From positions 3,535,450-3,599,449 of the forward strand of contig JAIZWK010000001.1 of assembly GCA_021498095.1 (NCBI GenBank): a stretch of DNA of 64,000 nucleotides. The letters run 5' to 3'. The notes under the pieces are model-generated. The model had not been told where the DNA came from. It saw only the letters and a list, made by a program, of their open reading frames with translations, and searched no databases. Every line of letters begins with the position of its first letter. The first letter of the stretch is position 1. Shown here in pieces: positions 18,248 to 29,010 of this stretch. Source of the DNA: Candidatus Harpocratesius repetitus (GTDB lineage Archaea > Asgardarchaeota > Lokiarchaeia > Sigyniarchaeales > Promethearchaeaceae). Both the position numbers and the translations under genes were made by a program.

Positions 18248-19264
18248 ATGTCTTCAAAAACTACCGATTCTTTGATAAGCGTTATCATTACAACCTTCAA
18301 TCGAGCATCAGTAGTTGGAAAGGCAATTAAAAGTGTTCTACTCCAGACTTATCAAAATATTGAACTTTTAATTATTGATGATGGATCAGATGATAATACT
18401 AATGAAGTAATAAAAGAATGGATGAAAAAAAGCAATAAAATCCAGTTTTTTCGATTATCTACAAATTTAGGTGCAAATGCTGCGCGGAATAAAGGTATTC
18501 AACTTGCCAATGGAAAATATATTGCATTTTTAGATTCAGATGATGAATGGCTTCCGAGAAAACTTGAAAAGCAAATTGAACTTTTTAAAAAAAAAAAATC
18601 ACAAAAATTAGGTATGGTTTATTGTGGATTAATGAAAAAATATCCAAATGGAATTATTTCTTTTAAAATTGAGAAGAAATCAGGAAATGTTTTTCAAAAA
18701 TTACTGGTGTCGAATTTCATTGGAGGTGCAAGCATTCCCTTGATAAAGAAGAATGTTTTTGAAGTATGTGGAGGGTTCGATGAATCGAGAATTTTTCAGA
18801 GAGGAGGTTCACAAGATTATGATATGTGGCTCAGAATTGCATCAAAATTTTCAATTGGTGTGGTTCCAGAAATATTAGTATATTATAATATAAGTAAAAA
18901 TTCTATAAGTTTAAATTCAGAATTATCTAATCCTTTTAATAGAGTAAGAGCACGATTGGTAATTCTAAAAAAATTTCGTTCATATTTTGATCAGCATCAT
19001 GAAGCATGTACTTCACTTCTCATTGCAATTTCTCCTGGCATGATTAGAATAGGAAAAAGAAAATTAGCAAAATATTATCTAAAATCAGCATTAAATTTTA
19101 CTCCTTTCAGTGGTGCATTATATTTTCATCTCTTTTTGATAAGTTTCATTAAATATGATAAATTGCTTCTATTATTATGGAATTTTCCTTTAAAAGCAAA
19201 GAATCTTTTGCTAAATCTTCCAAATTATTTTATTTACCTAATGAATTTAAATTCAGATAAATGA
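18248..19264 (+). CDS. GT2 family glycosyltransferase
   Basis: A 338-residue GT-A enzyme. LISVIITTFNRASVVGKAI and LLIIDDGSDDNT form the nucleotide-binding start, LGANAARNKGI the middle helix, and AFLDSDDEW the DxD metal site; GGSQDYDMWLRIA supplies the catalytic-base region (ED/QD motif). A C-terminal ~90-residue helical tail includes hydrophobic stretches that may touch the membrane. ATG at 18248 is chosen over an upstream TTG. It starts the block of three rightward transferases 18.2-21.7 kb. Confidence 0.85.
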   Translation: MSSKTTDSLISVIITTFNRASVVGKAIKSVLLQTYQNIELLIIDDGSDDNTNEVIKEWMKKSNKIQFFRLSTNLGANAARNKGIQLANGKYIAFLDSDDEWLPRKLEKQIELFKKKKSQKLGMVYCGLMKKYPNGIISFKIEKKSGNVFQKLLVSNFIGGASIPLIKKNVFEVCGGFDESRIFQRGGSQDYDMWLRIASKFSIGVVPEILVYYNISKNSISLNSELSNPFNRVRARLVILKKFRSYFDQHHEACTSLLIAISPGMIRIGKRKLAKYYLKSALNFTPFSGALYFHLFLISFIKYDKLLLLLWNFPLKAKNLLLNLPNYFIYLMNLNSDK

Positions 19265-19276
19265 GATGAAAAAAAA

Positions 19277-20500
19277 TTGAGTAAAAATACGATTCTTCGC
19301 TTAACTACTCGCTTATATCCCGATCCAAATGCAGGAGGTCCTGCTAAATATGCTTTTGATTTATCCTATCATGTTAATAATCCCAATTTTTATTTAATCA
19401 ATTTGGCATCAAATCCTTATCAAAATAAGGCGAATAACCAAAAAATTTCTCCAAATTTCGAAATTCAGCGATTAGCTGTCAAGGGATTGGATATGTATTC
19501 CAATTCAAAATGGAAACAAATTTGGTTTACGATTAAATTCAGTATTTATTCATTAATTAATATTCTACAAATACATCGAAAAAGGCATATTTCCTTGATT
19601 CATGCAGATACACCTGCAATAACTGGATTAATTTGCTTATTTTTTCGATTATTATTCAAAATTCCTTATGTCTATACATATCATGGAGTTGATTTTAAAT
19701 TCCAGCTAGAAATTTTTCTGTATAAGATAATTAATTCCAAAGCATCAAAAATTATTATTGTTTCACGCAGAATTCAAGACTATTTCTCCTATTTAGGATG
19801 GAATTTTGAAAAAAAGACAGTTTATATTCCATTAGGAATACAGATTCCAAAAATACCGAATCATTATTCCACATTAGAGCAAAAATTAGCGCTTTTATCA
19901 GAATTGAACCTAGATTCTATGATTAATATTCAAGATAATATAATTATTTATGTAGGAAGAATGATTTTTGAGCAAAAGGTTCAAGGAATGATTGATTTTC
20001 TTCATGCTTTTGAGAATTTTCTTTTGGAACACTCTAAAAATGAATTTGGCAATTATAAATTGCTTTTTATTGGTGATGGTAAATTTCGTTATAAATTAGA
20101 TGAAGCATATCATAAATCTCCTATCAAATCTAATGTTTTATTACTTGGATTTCAATCAAATTTGAAAAATTACTATGCTTTAGCAGATCTTAGTGTATTA
20201 GTGTCTTATGTGGAAGGATTTCCAACGGTAATATTAGAATCTCTGGTTGCTGGAGTGCCATGTCTTTGTTCTTCTGCAGGTGAAATGAAAAAGATGGTAG
20301 GAAATGCAGGATTTATAGTCAATCCTGGAGATATTGATGAAATGGTAAGATATTTACACTATTTTTTTAGTACAAAAGGTAAGAGAAGAATATTAGCGAT
20401 GTACGCTTTTAATCAAGTAAGGAATCAATTTGATTGGAATTCTATAGCTTTAAAATATCGAAAACTCTATCTGGAAAGTATTTATCATGAAAAAATTTGA
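19277..20500 (+). CDS. GT4 family glycosyltransferase
   Basis: A 407-residue GT-B protein starting at TTG, 12 nt after the GT2 gene. It has the N-terminal glycine-rich acceptor loop (YPDPNAGGPAKYAF), YTYHGVDFKFQ, IIYVGRMIFEQKVQGMIDFL in the donor domain, and the E-x7-E motif in EGFPTVILESLVAGVPCLCS. Likely retaining transfer of a hexose to a lipid-linked glycan. Its 3' end overlaps the next GT4 gene by 14 nt, so translation is probably coupled. Confidence 0.85.
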   Translation: MSKNTILRLTTRLYPDPNAGGPAKYAFDLSYHVNNPNFYLINLASNPYQNKANNQKISPNFEIQRLAVKGLDMYSNSKWKQIWFTIKFSIYSLINILQIHRKRHISLIHADTPAITGLICLFFRLLFKIPYVYTYHGVDFKFQLEIFLYKIINSKASKIIIVSRRIQDYFSYLGWNFEKKTVYIPLGIQIPKIPNHYSTLEQKLALLSELNLDSMINIQDNIIIYVGRMIFEQKVQGMIDFLHAFENFLLEHSKNEFGNYKLLFIGDGKFRYKLDEAYHKSPIKSNVLLLGFQSNLKNYYALADLSVLVSYVEGFPTVILESLVAGVPCLCSSAGEMKKMVGNAGFIVNPGDIDEMVRYLHYFFSTKGKRRILAMYAFNQVRNQFDWNSIALKYRKLYLESIYHEKI

Positions 20501-21692
20501 AAAAAAGTTATCTTCCAAGAATTTGATGATAGTAAGTCAAATTCGAGTATCAGATTTAGAAAAGATCCCAGGAAAAGCATTTCAAGAAGCTAAATCTTGG
20601 TCAAAAATATTCAATTTAGTAGTATTCGTATGTTTTTCTGAAGAAGATGTGTCTATGCAAAAACGAATCTCTGCAAATTTATTCGCTTTTTCTGTTCCCT
20701 TCTCACTATCAAATTCAATTGCAAAAACTATATCTGATTTAGCGATTAATTACATTAGATTAATTCGTCTACAACTAAAAATTATAAAAAAGTATAATAT
20801 CCATTTGATTCGCGAAGAAAATCTTATTCTTGCAGGGATTCCTACATTTATTAGTTCGAAATTGACAAAAATTCCATATATGACATGGCTGGGAGGTTTT
20901 GAACGAAATGCATTCGAAATTTTATATGAATCTTCTAAAATGAAAAAAATAGTTTCATTAATTATTTCTTTATTGGAATTTGTAATTTGTAGAAATTCTG
21001 CAATAGTATTCACTGTTTCTGCTGAAATGATTGAAATTCTAAAGAAATATAATTTACCTAACGTATATTTTAGCCCGAATTTTGTTGATTTCTCAATATT
21101 TATAGAAAAAGATTATAAGAAAAGAGAGATTCAAGACAAATTTATTATACTTTATTCGGGAAGATTTGAAAAAGAAAAAGGTATTGATGTTTTATTGAAG
21201 GCAATTAAGTATCTACATGAAAATAGGGATAGATCTAATTTTGAACTTCAGATGATTGGTTATGGAAAAATGGAAGAATGGATAAAGCAATTCATAAGAT
21301 TGCATAATTTAGCGGATTATGTCAAGTTATTAGGGAAATTTCCTTTATCAGAATTACCTAATTACTATCAAAACGCAGATATCTTCGTTATCCCTTCATA
21401 TACGGAAGGATTACCCGCTGCTCTATTAGAAGCCATGTGCTCCGGCTGTGCTTGTGTATGTACAAATGTTGGAGTTATTTCAAATTATATTAAATCATAT
21501 GAAAATGGAATTATTATCCCTGCTAATGAGCCGGTAGAATTAATGAAAGCATTTGAATACCTTATTGACCATCCACAAAAAATACCTGAATTTGGGAAAA
21601 AAGCACATCATTTTATAGAAAATGTATCTCAAGATTATCTAAATATTCATCAATTCCTTTATTTAAATGTACTAAATAGAAAAACTTCTTGA
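20487..21692 (+). CDS. GT4 family glycosyltransferase
   Basis: A 401-residue GT-B enzyme. The donor half has FIILYSGRFEKEKGIDVLLK, LLGKFPLSELPNYYQNADIF and EGLPAALLEAMCSGCACVCT with the E-x7-E motif. The N-terminal half is more divergent (MIVSQIRVSDLEKIPGKAF). Overlaps the preceding GT4 gene by 14 nt and ends 20 nt before the convergent end of the giant membrane gene. Confidence 0.85.
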   Translation: MKKFEKKLSSKNLMIVSQIRVSDLEKIPGKAFQEAKSWSKIFNLVVFVCFSEEDVSMQKRISANLFAFSVPFSLSNSIAKTISDLAINYIRLIRLQLKIIKKYNIHLIREENLILAGIPTFISSKLTKIPYMTWLGGFERNAFEILYESSKMKKIVSLIISLLEFVICRNSAIVFTVSAEMIEILKKYNLPNVYFSPNFVDFSIFIEKDYKKREIQDKFIILYSGRFEKEKGIDVLLKAIKYLHENRDRSNFELQMIGYGKMEEWIKQFIRLHNLADYVKLLGKFPLSELPNYYQNADIFVIPSYTEGLPAALLEAMCSGCACVCTNVGVISNYIKSYENGIIIPANEPVELMKAFEYLIDHPQKIPEFGKKAHHFIENVSQDYLNIHQFLYLNVLNRKTS

Positions 21693-21712
21693 AAAAAGAT
21701 AGATGTGATATT

Positions 21713-24700
21713 CTAAAAATTATTTTTAATTTCTCCTTTTTCTATCTTCGTTTTTATCTTCTTTCTTTTCACTTTATTATAGATTATATATATGAAAAAT
21801 TCTATTACAAGCCAAAATACCGCAATTGGAATTGATTTTAATTCATTATAATAAAAATCGCGATTTACAGGTTGATCAATTTCAAAATTTGGTTGAAAAA
21901 TTACAAGCGATTCGCCGTTAGTTGAAATGGAGAAACTTAACCCAAATGGAGAAGAAGAAGAGAATTTCAAAATATTATTGGTATAAGCACTGTAATAATT
22001 CTTAAAGAATAGTGGTTCAATTAGATACTTGATTTCAATTTTAGAAGCATTAACTCTTGCATTTTTGAGAAGGATTGAAAGGTCTTCTAAGAGATAAAAG
22101 GAAATATGAGAGATATTTTGAATTATATTGGTCGAATTGGCACATTTTATTTCAATTTCATTATTTTCTTCATTATCAGAGGAAAAATAAATCTGAAAAG
22201 TATTATTCTGAATTAATTGAGGATAGGTAAAGCCCTTTTTAGTTTCTTCAACTGAGAGTATAGCTTGTGATTGTTGTAATGTAATATTTCCTGATTTCAT
22301 AATTCTAAATTGATATATATCCGGTATGATTTTTTCTGTGTTATTTTTAAAAAATACTTTAATTTTTTCAATATTACAAGCATCGTCAGCAGGAATAATA
22401 ATATTTTCAGCGGTAATTGTGGATTCTAACAAGAAAACTTGATCAATTGGAATGCTTTGTTCCAAATATTCATATGCTAAAGAAGCATTAAATTGATCAA
22501 TATTTATTAATTTTAAGAACTCTTCCCAAAATAATTCGTTGAAGAAAAGAGAAACAGTATAATTTAATGAAGAAGATGAGATTAATGGATAAATATTTAT
22601 GTATATTAGTTGTCCAGCTCCCAAATTTTTCTTTAATATAAATGGAACAGATTGATCTGAATTCGAGTAATTTGCTAAAATCGAGATATTATCATCTTTT
22701 GCTTGAAGAAATTCAACAAACAATGAGTTAATTGAAAACTCTGAGGAATTAAATTGAATCTGATTAATTTCTATTTTATTTAGTTCTGTGTCAAAAGATG
22801 AGTTTATTTCATAAAAATCTGAAGCAAAATTATAATATCCATTGGAATTAAAGATGATCAAATTTTTCCCATCTTCAACATATTGATAATAAATATCTTT
22901 GGACTGTAAATTTGGATAGTATTTCGTGCAAAAATTATTCGTAATATTAATAGATAGATGATTATCTCCTATACTATTTAAATATTGAAAACCAATTACA
23001 GTTGTTGGATATATCCCTGAAATATTAAAGAATTTCTCATCATTCAAATAGAAATTAAATATTCCATCAATAAATTGAGCAGTAAATGAAAAAATGCTTG
23101 AAATATTAGATTTTAAAACGTTATAATTAGAAAAATTACTTTTATTATCAGTGAATTCATCATGGAAATAACAAAATATTTCTCCTTGTGTTGTATAATT
23201 GAACACGATCTCTGAATAAACTTGTTTTAAATCACGTTTAAATAAAAATTTCATTTGAGATTGAGTAGAATTAGTGAAATTTGTCCAATTTATATTAAAA
23301 GTGAGATTAAATTTTGCAAGCTCTTGAGGAAAGGTAATATTTGATACTCGCTGAATATCATAGTTACCATTGATTTCAATTAAATTAGTCCAATTTATTA
23401 TCCATACTCCTTTCTTTTCAAATTTTCTAAAATCCAATACCCCAACCTCTGATTTGTTAGGAATATCATAGCTAAGAATTAAGTTAGAATAATCATCTAG
23501 GAATTCTCCATCTGATGCAAGTGAAATATTAACATTTCCTTGCGATATCAGGGAAGTAATTAAATTAGATTTTGATTCGTTTTCAAAAATATCATCAATT
23601 GGATAAATTAACGAAGTTTTGCTGTTTAGAGCCGGAAATGAAATATGAGAAATATCATATATCGCGACTTCGCTGTTTTCAAAAATCTTTGGGACTAGTT
23701 TAATAAAAGATCCTAAAAAAGACAAATAAGCTTTTTCAAGATATTTTAGATCATCACTTGATAAATAAAGATATACATTTTCATACGAAAAAATATTACG
23801 CCAATAATGCGCTTTATGTACTTCTTGAAGAAAAGGTGTAGGATTTGGTGTTTCGGAGATTGTTTCTGGAAGTAAAACTAAATTTGCAGGACCAACAGTA
23901 TTAACTTTTTCAAATGTCTTCATTGAAATAGTTAAAATTGCAGTTGAAGGATTCTGATCAAGTAAATCTGATAGATTATCAATTCCTTCATAAATATCAT
24001 GCCAATTATCATCTAATTTTATAATCCTATAAGGAACAGAAATTGCCCAACGAACTTCTAAATTAAGAAGTACAATAGTGAAATTTGAAAAAAAAACCAA
24101 CAAGACTAAAGAATACCCCTTAAAATTATGTTTAATATGAATAAAACTGCTTTTTAGGTTTGATAATTTAAAGTTCTGACAGTATTTATCAAAAATACTA
24201 AGAAAAAGTAAAGGAGTCAAGATAACAAATGGAATAATAATAAAAGTTTCAAACCGAGTCTCCCAATAAACCGGACTCTCAGGAAAAAGAAAAATATTGA
24301 TGAATGTGATTAATCGTCCAATTAAAAAAGAATAAATTGAGAAAACAAGCACAAAATTAAATTCACGAATCATGACCGATTTCTTAGAATTTGCTTTAAG
24401 ATTTCTGAGATAAAGATAATAAAAACCACACAAACCAAGAAACCCAAGTCTTAATCCTTGAAAAAACCAAGGAATCTGCCGATATGGATTCAATATAAAA
24501 AAACTAATATCATATGAATCCCAAAGTGTAATCCAAGTTAAGATTGCAGTAATGAGAAAGATTAATCCAATAATCGGAAATAAATAAATTATCTTTCTTT
24601 GAGTTTCAGAATTTAAGATAAGAAAATCGTTTTGATTCTCAGAGGATTTCTTAAGTAATCGGGGTAACCATTTTATACGAAAAATTATACTAATTACGAT

Positions 24701-26173
24701 GATAAAGAGATTTAATCCAAGGATTGCAAAATAAATTGTGGGAATCTTATGTTTTAATAAATTTAACCCAGTAAATCCAAGGATTGCAAGAAATGTACTA
24801 ATCATTGAAGCGAACAATGATGAATTTATCCGATATTGCTCGGACCTATAGAATAATCCCCAACACCCCAGAAAAAAAGCAAAAATCGTAGCTTCCACCA
24901 CATGAATAAAATACATCGCAGTTAAAAATAGTGAGAAAATCAAGAGAAAATTCTTTTGAGAGAGTTTAAAATTTCGTAAGAGTTGAAGAAGAAAGAAAAA
25001 TACGAACATTGAAACCATTATTGGCTTAAAATATGAAGGAATAAAGCCATATGAATTTGATTTGAATGTTTGATAAAATACAGTGTTGATTAGGTTATTA
25101 TACATTAATGATTGACCTAAAATTATCTCAATTTTTGTTTTAACATAGTAAATCCATCCAATTCCTCCTAATGAACCCAACATATAAATCATAGTTGCAA
25201 ATATTGGAAGTCGAGAATCTTTTTGATTGAAAAATCGTTTCACAAACACATAGAAAAAAAGAGGGTAAAAATACGTTATAAACACTAAGCAAACTTGGAT
25301 AATTTCCATATTTGAGCGAGCAGAATAAATAAAAGCGGATTCAAACAAATGTGCTAAGAAATTTCCCCAATTGACATTTAAATATAAATCCAGATCTCTT
25401 CCCAGTAAGACTGCATAGGCATAGTGGCGTTGAATATCAATATAAGAATAACTAATTGCAGGAAGAGTTAGAATATGAGAAAAAGTGAAGAATAACAAAA
25501 TAATTAAAATTCCATACTTATCTTTCCTGGTAGAAAATGATTTTGGAATCTTGAATTCTGCTTTTCTAAGTTTTAATTTTGAACTAGATTTTAAAATTAA
25601 ATTTATTATTGACAAAATTAAGTAAAAACTCATAAAAACTAAGGATTTTTGATTAATATCCATAAGTAAGAGGAAAAGCCAAAAAATCCCTGCAAAAATA
25701 TAATTAAAAATTAGAATAAACAAAAGAAATTCAAGATTCGAGAAAGATTCTCGCAAGTTTTTCTTATTTTCAAAAACAACAAATCCAGGTAAAAGAAGAA
25801 TTATTGAAAGAGTCAATATTCCACGAATAAATTCAAAAAACAAGAAATTAAAGATATTTTGAACCACTAAGAATAGACAAATTACTACAAAACCATAATT
25901 AAATAAAAAATAGAACTTATTTTTTTCTTTCTCAAATAATGGTAATTTTCTTTGAGAAGAAGTAAAAGAAATATCACCAGAGTTTTTATTATCAATCATC
26001 AGAATTTTCCTTATTACGATGAAAGCTCCGATAATCAATGGTAAATAAAAATATTTCAATGGATTTTCAATTAACCAAATGTAAAAAATTGACACAACAA
26101 ACAAGAAAATACTTAACATAGCATCATGAGACTTAATTTCTGGGATTTTGATTTTCATTCTGTTTATCATCAA
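21713..26173 (-). CDS. Giant GT-C-like membrane protein with large outer domain
   Basis: A 1486-residue protein. Residues ~1-690 are many predicted membrane helices; an early outside loop reads SYSYIDIQRHYAYAVLLGR, with an acidic residue and His as in the catalytic first loop of GT-C enzymes. A segment at ~735-790 (KLDDNWHDIYEGIDNLSDLL) is related to one in the 838-residue protein at 31.5 kb. Residues ~790-1450 are a long Asn/Ser/Ile-rich, beta-type region with many N-x-S/T sequons, expected outside the cell; one helix follows near the end (VFWLVIEFFIYIIYN) and then a Lys-rich tail. It may transfer polyprenyl-linked sugars outside the membrane; substrate unknown. Confidence 0.6.
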   Translation of the reverse strand: MMINRMKIKIPEIKSHDAMLSIFLFVVSIFYIWLIENPLKYFYLPLIIGAFIVIRKILMIDNKNSGDISFTSSQRKLPLFEKEKNKFYFLFNYGFVVICLFLVVQNIFNFLFFEFIRGILTLSIILLLPGFVVFENKKNLRESFSNLEFLLFILIFNYIFAGIFWLFLLLMDINQKSLVFMSFYLILSIINLILKSSSKLKLRKAEFKIPKSFSTRKDKYGILIILLFFTFSHILTLPAISYSYIDIQRHYAYAVLLGRDLDLYLNVNWGNFLAHLFESAFIYSARSNMEIIQVCLVFITYFYPLFFYVFVKRFFNQKDSRLPIFATMIYMLGSLGGIGWIYYVKTKIEIILGQSLMYNNLINTVFYQTFKSNSYGFIPSYFKPIMVSMFVFFFLLQLLRNFKLSQKNFLLIFSLFLTAMYFIHVVEATIFAFFLGCWGLFYRSEQYRINSSLFASMISTFLAILGFTGLNLLKHKIPTIYFAILGLNLFIIVISIIFRIKWLPRLLKKSSENQNDFLILNSETQRKIIYLFPIIGLIFLITAILTWITLWDSYDISFFILNPYRQIPWFFQGLRLGFLGLCGFYYLYLRNLKANSKKSVMIREFNFVLVFSIYSFLIGRLITFINIFLFPESPVYWETRFETFIIIPFVILTPLLFLSIFDKYCQNFKLSNLKSSFIHIKHNFKGYSLVLLVFFSNFTIVLLNLEVRWAISVPYRIIKLDDNWHDIYEGIDNLSDLLDQNPSTAILTISMKTFEKVNTVGPANLVLLPETISETPNPTPFLQEVHKAHYWRNIFSYENVYLYLSSDDLKYLEKAYLSFLGSFIKLVPKIFENSEVAIYDISHISFPALNSKTSLIYPIDDIFENESKSNLITSLISQGNVNISLASDGEFLDDYSNLILSYDIPNKSEVGVLDFRKFEKKGVWIINWTNLIEINGNYDIQRVSNITFPQELAKFNLTFNINWTNFTNSTQSQMKFLFKRDLKQVYSEIVFNYTTQGEIFCYFHDEFTDNKSNFSNYNVLKSNISSIFSFTAQFIDGIFNFYLNDEKFFNISGIYPTTVIGFQYLNSIGDNHLSINITNNFCTKYYPNLQSKDIYYQYVEDGKNLIIFNSNGYYNFASDFYEINSSFDTELNKIEINQIQFNSSEFSINSLFVEFLQAKDDNISILANYSNSDQSVPFILKKNLGAGQLIYINIYPLISSSSLNYTVSLFFNELFWEEFLKLINIDQFNASLAYEYLEQSIPIDQVFLLESTITAENIIIPADDACNIEKIKVFFKNNTEKIIPDIYQFRIMKSGNITLQQSQAILSVEETKKGFTYPQLIQNNTFQIYFSSDNEENNEIEIKCANSTNIIQNISHISFYLLEDLSILLKNARVNASKIEIKYLIEPLFFKNYYSAYTNNILKFSSSSPFGLSFSISTNGESLVIFQPNFEIDQPVNRDFYYNELKSIPIAVFWLVIEFFIYIIYNKVKRKKIKTKIEKGEIKNNF

Positions 26174-26239
26174 ACCTTTACATTTTATCTTGAAATTTTT
26201 CCAAATATTTAATTTTTTTATTTTTTTTTAATCATGGAT

Positions 26240-28759
26240 TTAATTATTAAGCCAATAAAGAACTCGTTGATCCATTCCTCCAACAGCAACTCGATTAATA
26301 TAAATAGCATCAAAGGGGACTAATAATTGGTTCTCTGATATAATTCCAAAATACTTTAAATCAGTTAAATATACGCCTTCTGTAGAATAACTCGCATCAT
26401 AATAAATAAAAACATTCTTTATTCCTTTGACTTCTCTCAATTCACTTAATAATTCAGTCGCATTGACACTAAATTTAAGTATTCCATTTTGACTTTCCCA
26501 TAAATATTCAAATTCATCCACAGAGTATATATTTCTTTCGTATCCTGTATAATAATTGTAAGGATGCTTCCATTTAAACCCACCAATTATATAACTTGAT
26601 GAATTTTGAGTAGTGCTATTGGTTCTTTCATTTTGATTTAATATAAAAAACGTTGAATTTGAAATAAAGTCATTTTCTGAAGTCGTAATATATGCTTTAA
26701 GCTGAATTTGATAAATCATTCCAATTATTGTCGAAAAAAGTAGGAAAATAACTAAAACTCTCTGAAAAACAAGTTTCTTGAATTTTTTATCGACATTATA
26801 AGATAAGTATAAACCAAATCCAATAAAAAAGTAAAAGCTGAACAATTGAATAACTCGATTAATGAAGGTAGAAGATGTTCCAATGAAAATCAATAAAATA
26901 ATTAGACAAGATATGCAAATTATATGCAAATAATGTAGTTTTCCTAAAAAATCATAATTCCGAAATAAAATAAATGCAACATAACTACTACTAATAATTA
27001 CACCTGCAATGAAAATTACAAGGATAATTAAGCGAGTATTTGTCGGAAATCTGTAAGAATTATGCATATTCAAGAAAATTAGCAGTATACAAACAATTAT
27101 AATCGCTATTGGGAGAAATAATTGAAGGAAATATCTACGCTCAAATTTCACTGCAGCACCTGATTTTGGAAAATTAAAAATTACTTTATCTTTAGATTTT
27201 AGATTGAAACTATCTTTATTTATAAAACGCTCGAAATATATTAATGCAACTCCTATTAAGGGAATAGAAATGATGAAAATAAGTGCTTTTAGAGAATTTT
27301 CAAATAAATCTGATTTTAGGAAAAGTGATAGAGAATAAGGATTGAAAAATAATTGAGTAACAAGACCACATAAATAAAGTAATAAAAGTTTGATAAAGGA
27401 TCTGTTTCGAATCACGACAAATATTAATGCTCCAATTAAAGGAAGTAAATAAAAAAGAGTATTTACTACGTGGGTTGAAATGGATGCAACAATAAGAATA
27501 ATTTGAATGATAAAAAATTTAGTATTTTTTGCTTGAGTTTTAATTTTTATTTTTTTATCTTTTAAATATCCTTTTATTAAGTGCTTTTCAATTGATTGTT
27601 CATCTTTTTCTTGTATCCTTTCTAAATTATCTATTTTAGATTCATTTTTTTCAAATGATACTACTTCTTCTAATTTTTCTTCATTTGAACATGTAGGCGT
27701 AAAATTATTGTTATTAGAATGAAAACTATTTGACTGAATTCTTTTCATTTCAACAAAGAAATTAAGATACAATTGAAAACCGAATAAAGTTGAAAGAGCT
27801 GTGGGCCAAAATTGTGAGAAATTAATTAAAGTTCCTAATGCAGTTAATGAAAATATAAATGTGGATAGAATCGCAATAGTCCTTCCTTTTTTTTCAGGTA
27901 AGACAATTCTCATGAAATTAAAGAAAATCAAACAAGCTAATGGTATTTGAAATAATCCAATCCAACGTCCAATTGTAAATGTATCTTGTCCAGAAGCAAG
28001 TGTTAGTAATGCTCCGATGAAATGATATGATAAGTTTCCTCGATAACTTGCTTTAAGAAATTGAAATTGATTTGTCAAAAAAGCTTGACTAAGTTTAATA
28101 TGATACCAATCATCTTCAACAGGAAAAAATGGATAATGAAGACCTGCAAATAAACTTAAAAGAAAAATAAATGTTGTAAGAAAAATAATGTCTTTTTTAT
28201 TTGATCTATATATTGATCTGAAAAATGATGTGAAAAATGATGTGAAAAATGATTTAATTTTTGATTTAACTATCAAAACACGATTTGAAAAAGAGTTTTG
28301 AAAGATTTGATGTTCAGGATTTTTAATTTTCTGGGAAGATCCTATTCTGGTTGATATAGATGAGTATTCATTCATATTCTTTTTAACATTACTAACTATA
28401 ATATTTCCAATTAAAGGTATATAAAAAATCTCATAGATAAGCACCAAAGACCACTTACTAAATGGAAAATTAAAAATAAGGAATAATTCAGCCCATATCG
28501 CCCAATAACATAAATTTAATAATAGACCATTCGAAATATTAGTTAAATTTCGCCAGTCATTATTGAATAATCCATAGGAAAGAAGCAATCCAGGCAAAAC
28601 AACCCAAATAATAGCAGCAAAAAAAAAGGATAGAATTTTTAATAATTCTCCTTGAAATGTTGGAATTATAAAAATTGTGAAAGGGAATAATAAAACAATT
28701 GTGATTATAAATATCAAAGTAGAATATGGGTAGGATTTTCTGCTTCTCGTTTTATTCAC
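26240..28759 (-). CDS. GT-C-like multispanning membrane protein
   Basis: An 839-residue protein with many hydrophobic helices and two hydrophilic Lys/Glu-rich insertions (~130-175 and ~335-415). The loop FFPVEDDWYHIKLSQAF holds the acidic pair expected of the GT-C catalytic first loop. The C-terminal ~170 residues are soluble and probably outside (GGFKWKHPYNYYTGYERNIY). Position next to the 1486-residue protein on the same strand, 66 nt apart, suggests co-transcription. No WWDYG motif, so it is not the AglB oligosaccharyltransferase. Function beyond the glycosyltransferase-like fold is unknown. Confidence 0.6.
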   Translation of the reverse strand: MNKTRSRKSYPYSTLIFIITIVLLFPFTIFIIPTFQGELLKILSFFFAAIIWVVLPGLLLSYGLFNNDWRNLTNISNGLLLNLCYWAIWAELFLIFNFPFSKWSLVLIYEIFYIPLIGNIIVSNVKKNMNEYSSISTRIGSSQKIKNPEHQIFQNSFSNRVLIVKSKIKSFFTSFFTSFFRSIYRSNKKDIIFLTTFIFLLSLFAGLHYPFFPVEDDWYHIKLSQAFLTNQFQFLKASYRGNLSYHFIGALLTLASGQDTFTIGRWIGLFQIPLACLIFFNFMRIVLPEKKGRTIAILSTFIFSLTALGTLINFSQFWPTALSTLFGFQLYLNFFVEMKRIQSNSFHSNNNNFTPTCSNEEKLEEVVSFEKNESKIDNLERIQEKDEQSIEKHLIKGYLKDKKIKIKTQAKNTKFFIIQIILIVASISTHVVNTLFYLLPLIGALIFVVIRNRSFIKLLLLYLCGLVTQLFFNPYSLSLFLKSDLFENSLKALIFIISIPLIGVALIYFERFINKDSFNLKSKDKVIFNFPKSGAAVKFERRYFLQLFLPIAIIIVCILLIFLNMHNSYRFPTNTRLIILVIFIAGVIISSSYVAFILFRNYDFLGKLHYLHIICISCLIILLIFIGTSSTFINRVIQLFSFYFFIGFGLYLSYNVDKKFKKLVFQRVLVIFLLFSTIIGMIYQIQLKAYITTSENDFISNSTFFILNQNERTNSTTQNSSSYIIGGFKWKHPYNYYTGYERNIYSVDEFEYLWESQNGILKFSVNATELLSELREVKGIKNVFIYYDASYSTEGVYLTDLKYFGIISENQLLVPFDAIYINRVAVGGMDQRVLYWLNN
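28214..28249. repeat. Three 12-bp tandem repeats inside membrane gene
   Basis: tgatctgaaaaa, tgatgtgaaaaa, tgatgtgaaaaa stand in tandem. On the coding (minus) strand they give SFFTSFFTSFFRS in the hydrophilic/amphipathic insertion of the 839-residue protein. The unit is a multiple of three, so copy change keeps the frame. Confidence 0.8.
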
Positions 28760-29010
28760 TCCAGCACTATAGACAATGAAAAATTATTAAAATAAAACAC
28801 TTCCTTCGTAATAAAGTATAATATATTAGAGCATAGTATTAAATAGAAGATTATCCATTTTTGGCTTAATCAACAACGCGATATACTCGTAGATGTGATG
28901 TGATATGATGTATATTTTAAAAAAATACAAGACAATTGCATAATGCATTTTTAATACCTTTCTTTTTCTAATCTTAAACCCTTTTCTCCTAATCTAAAGA
29001 AAAATAGAAA

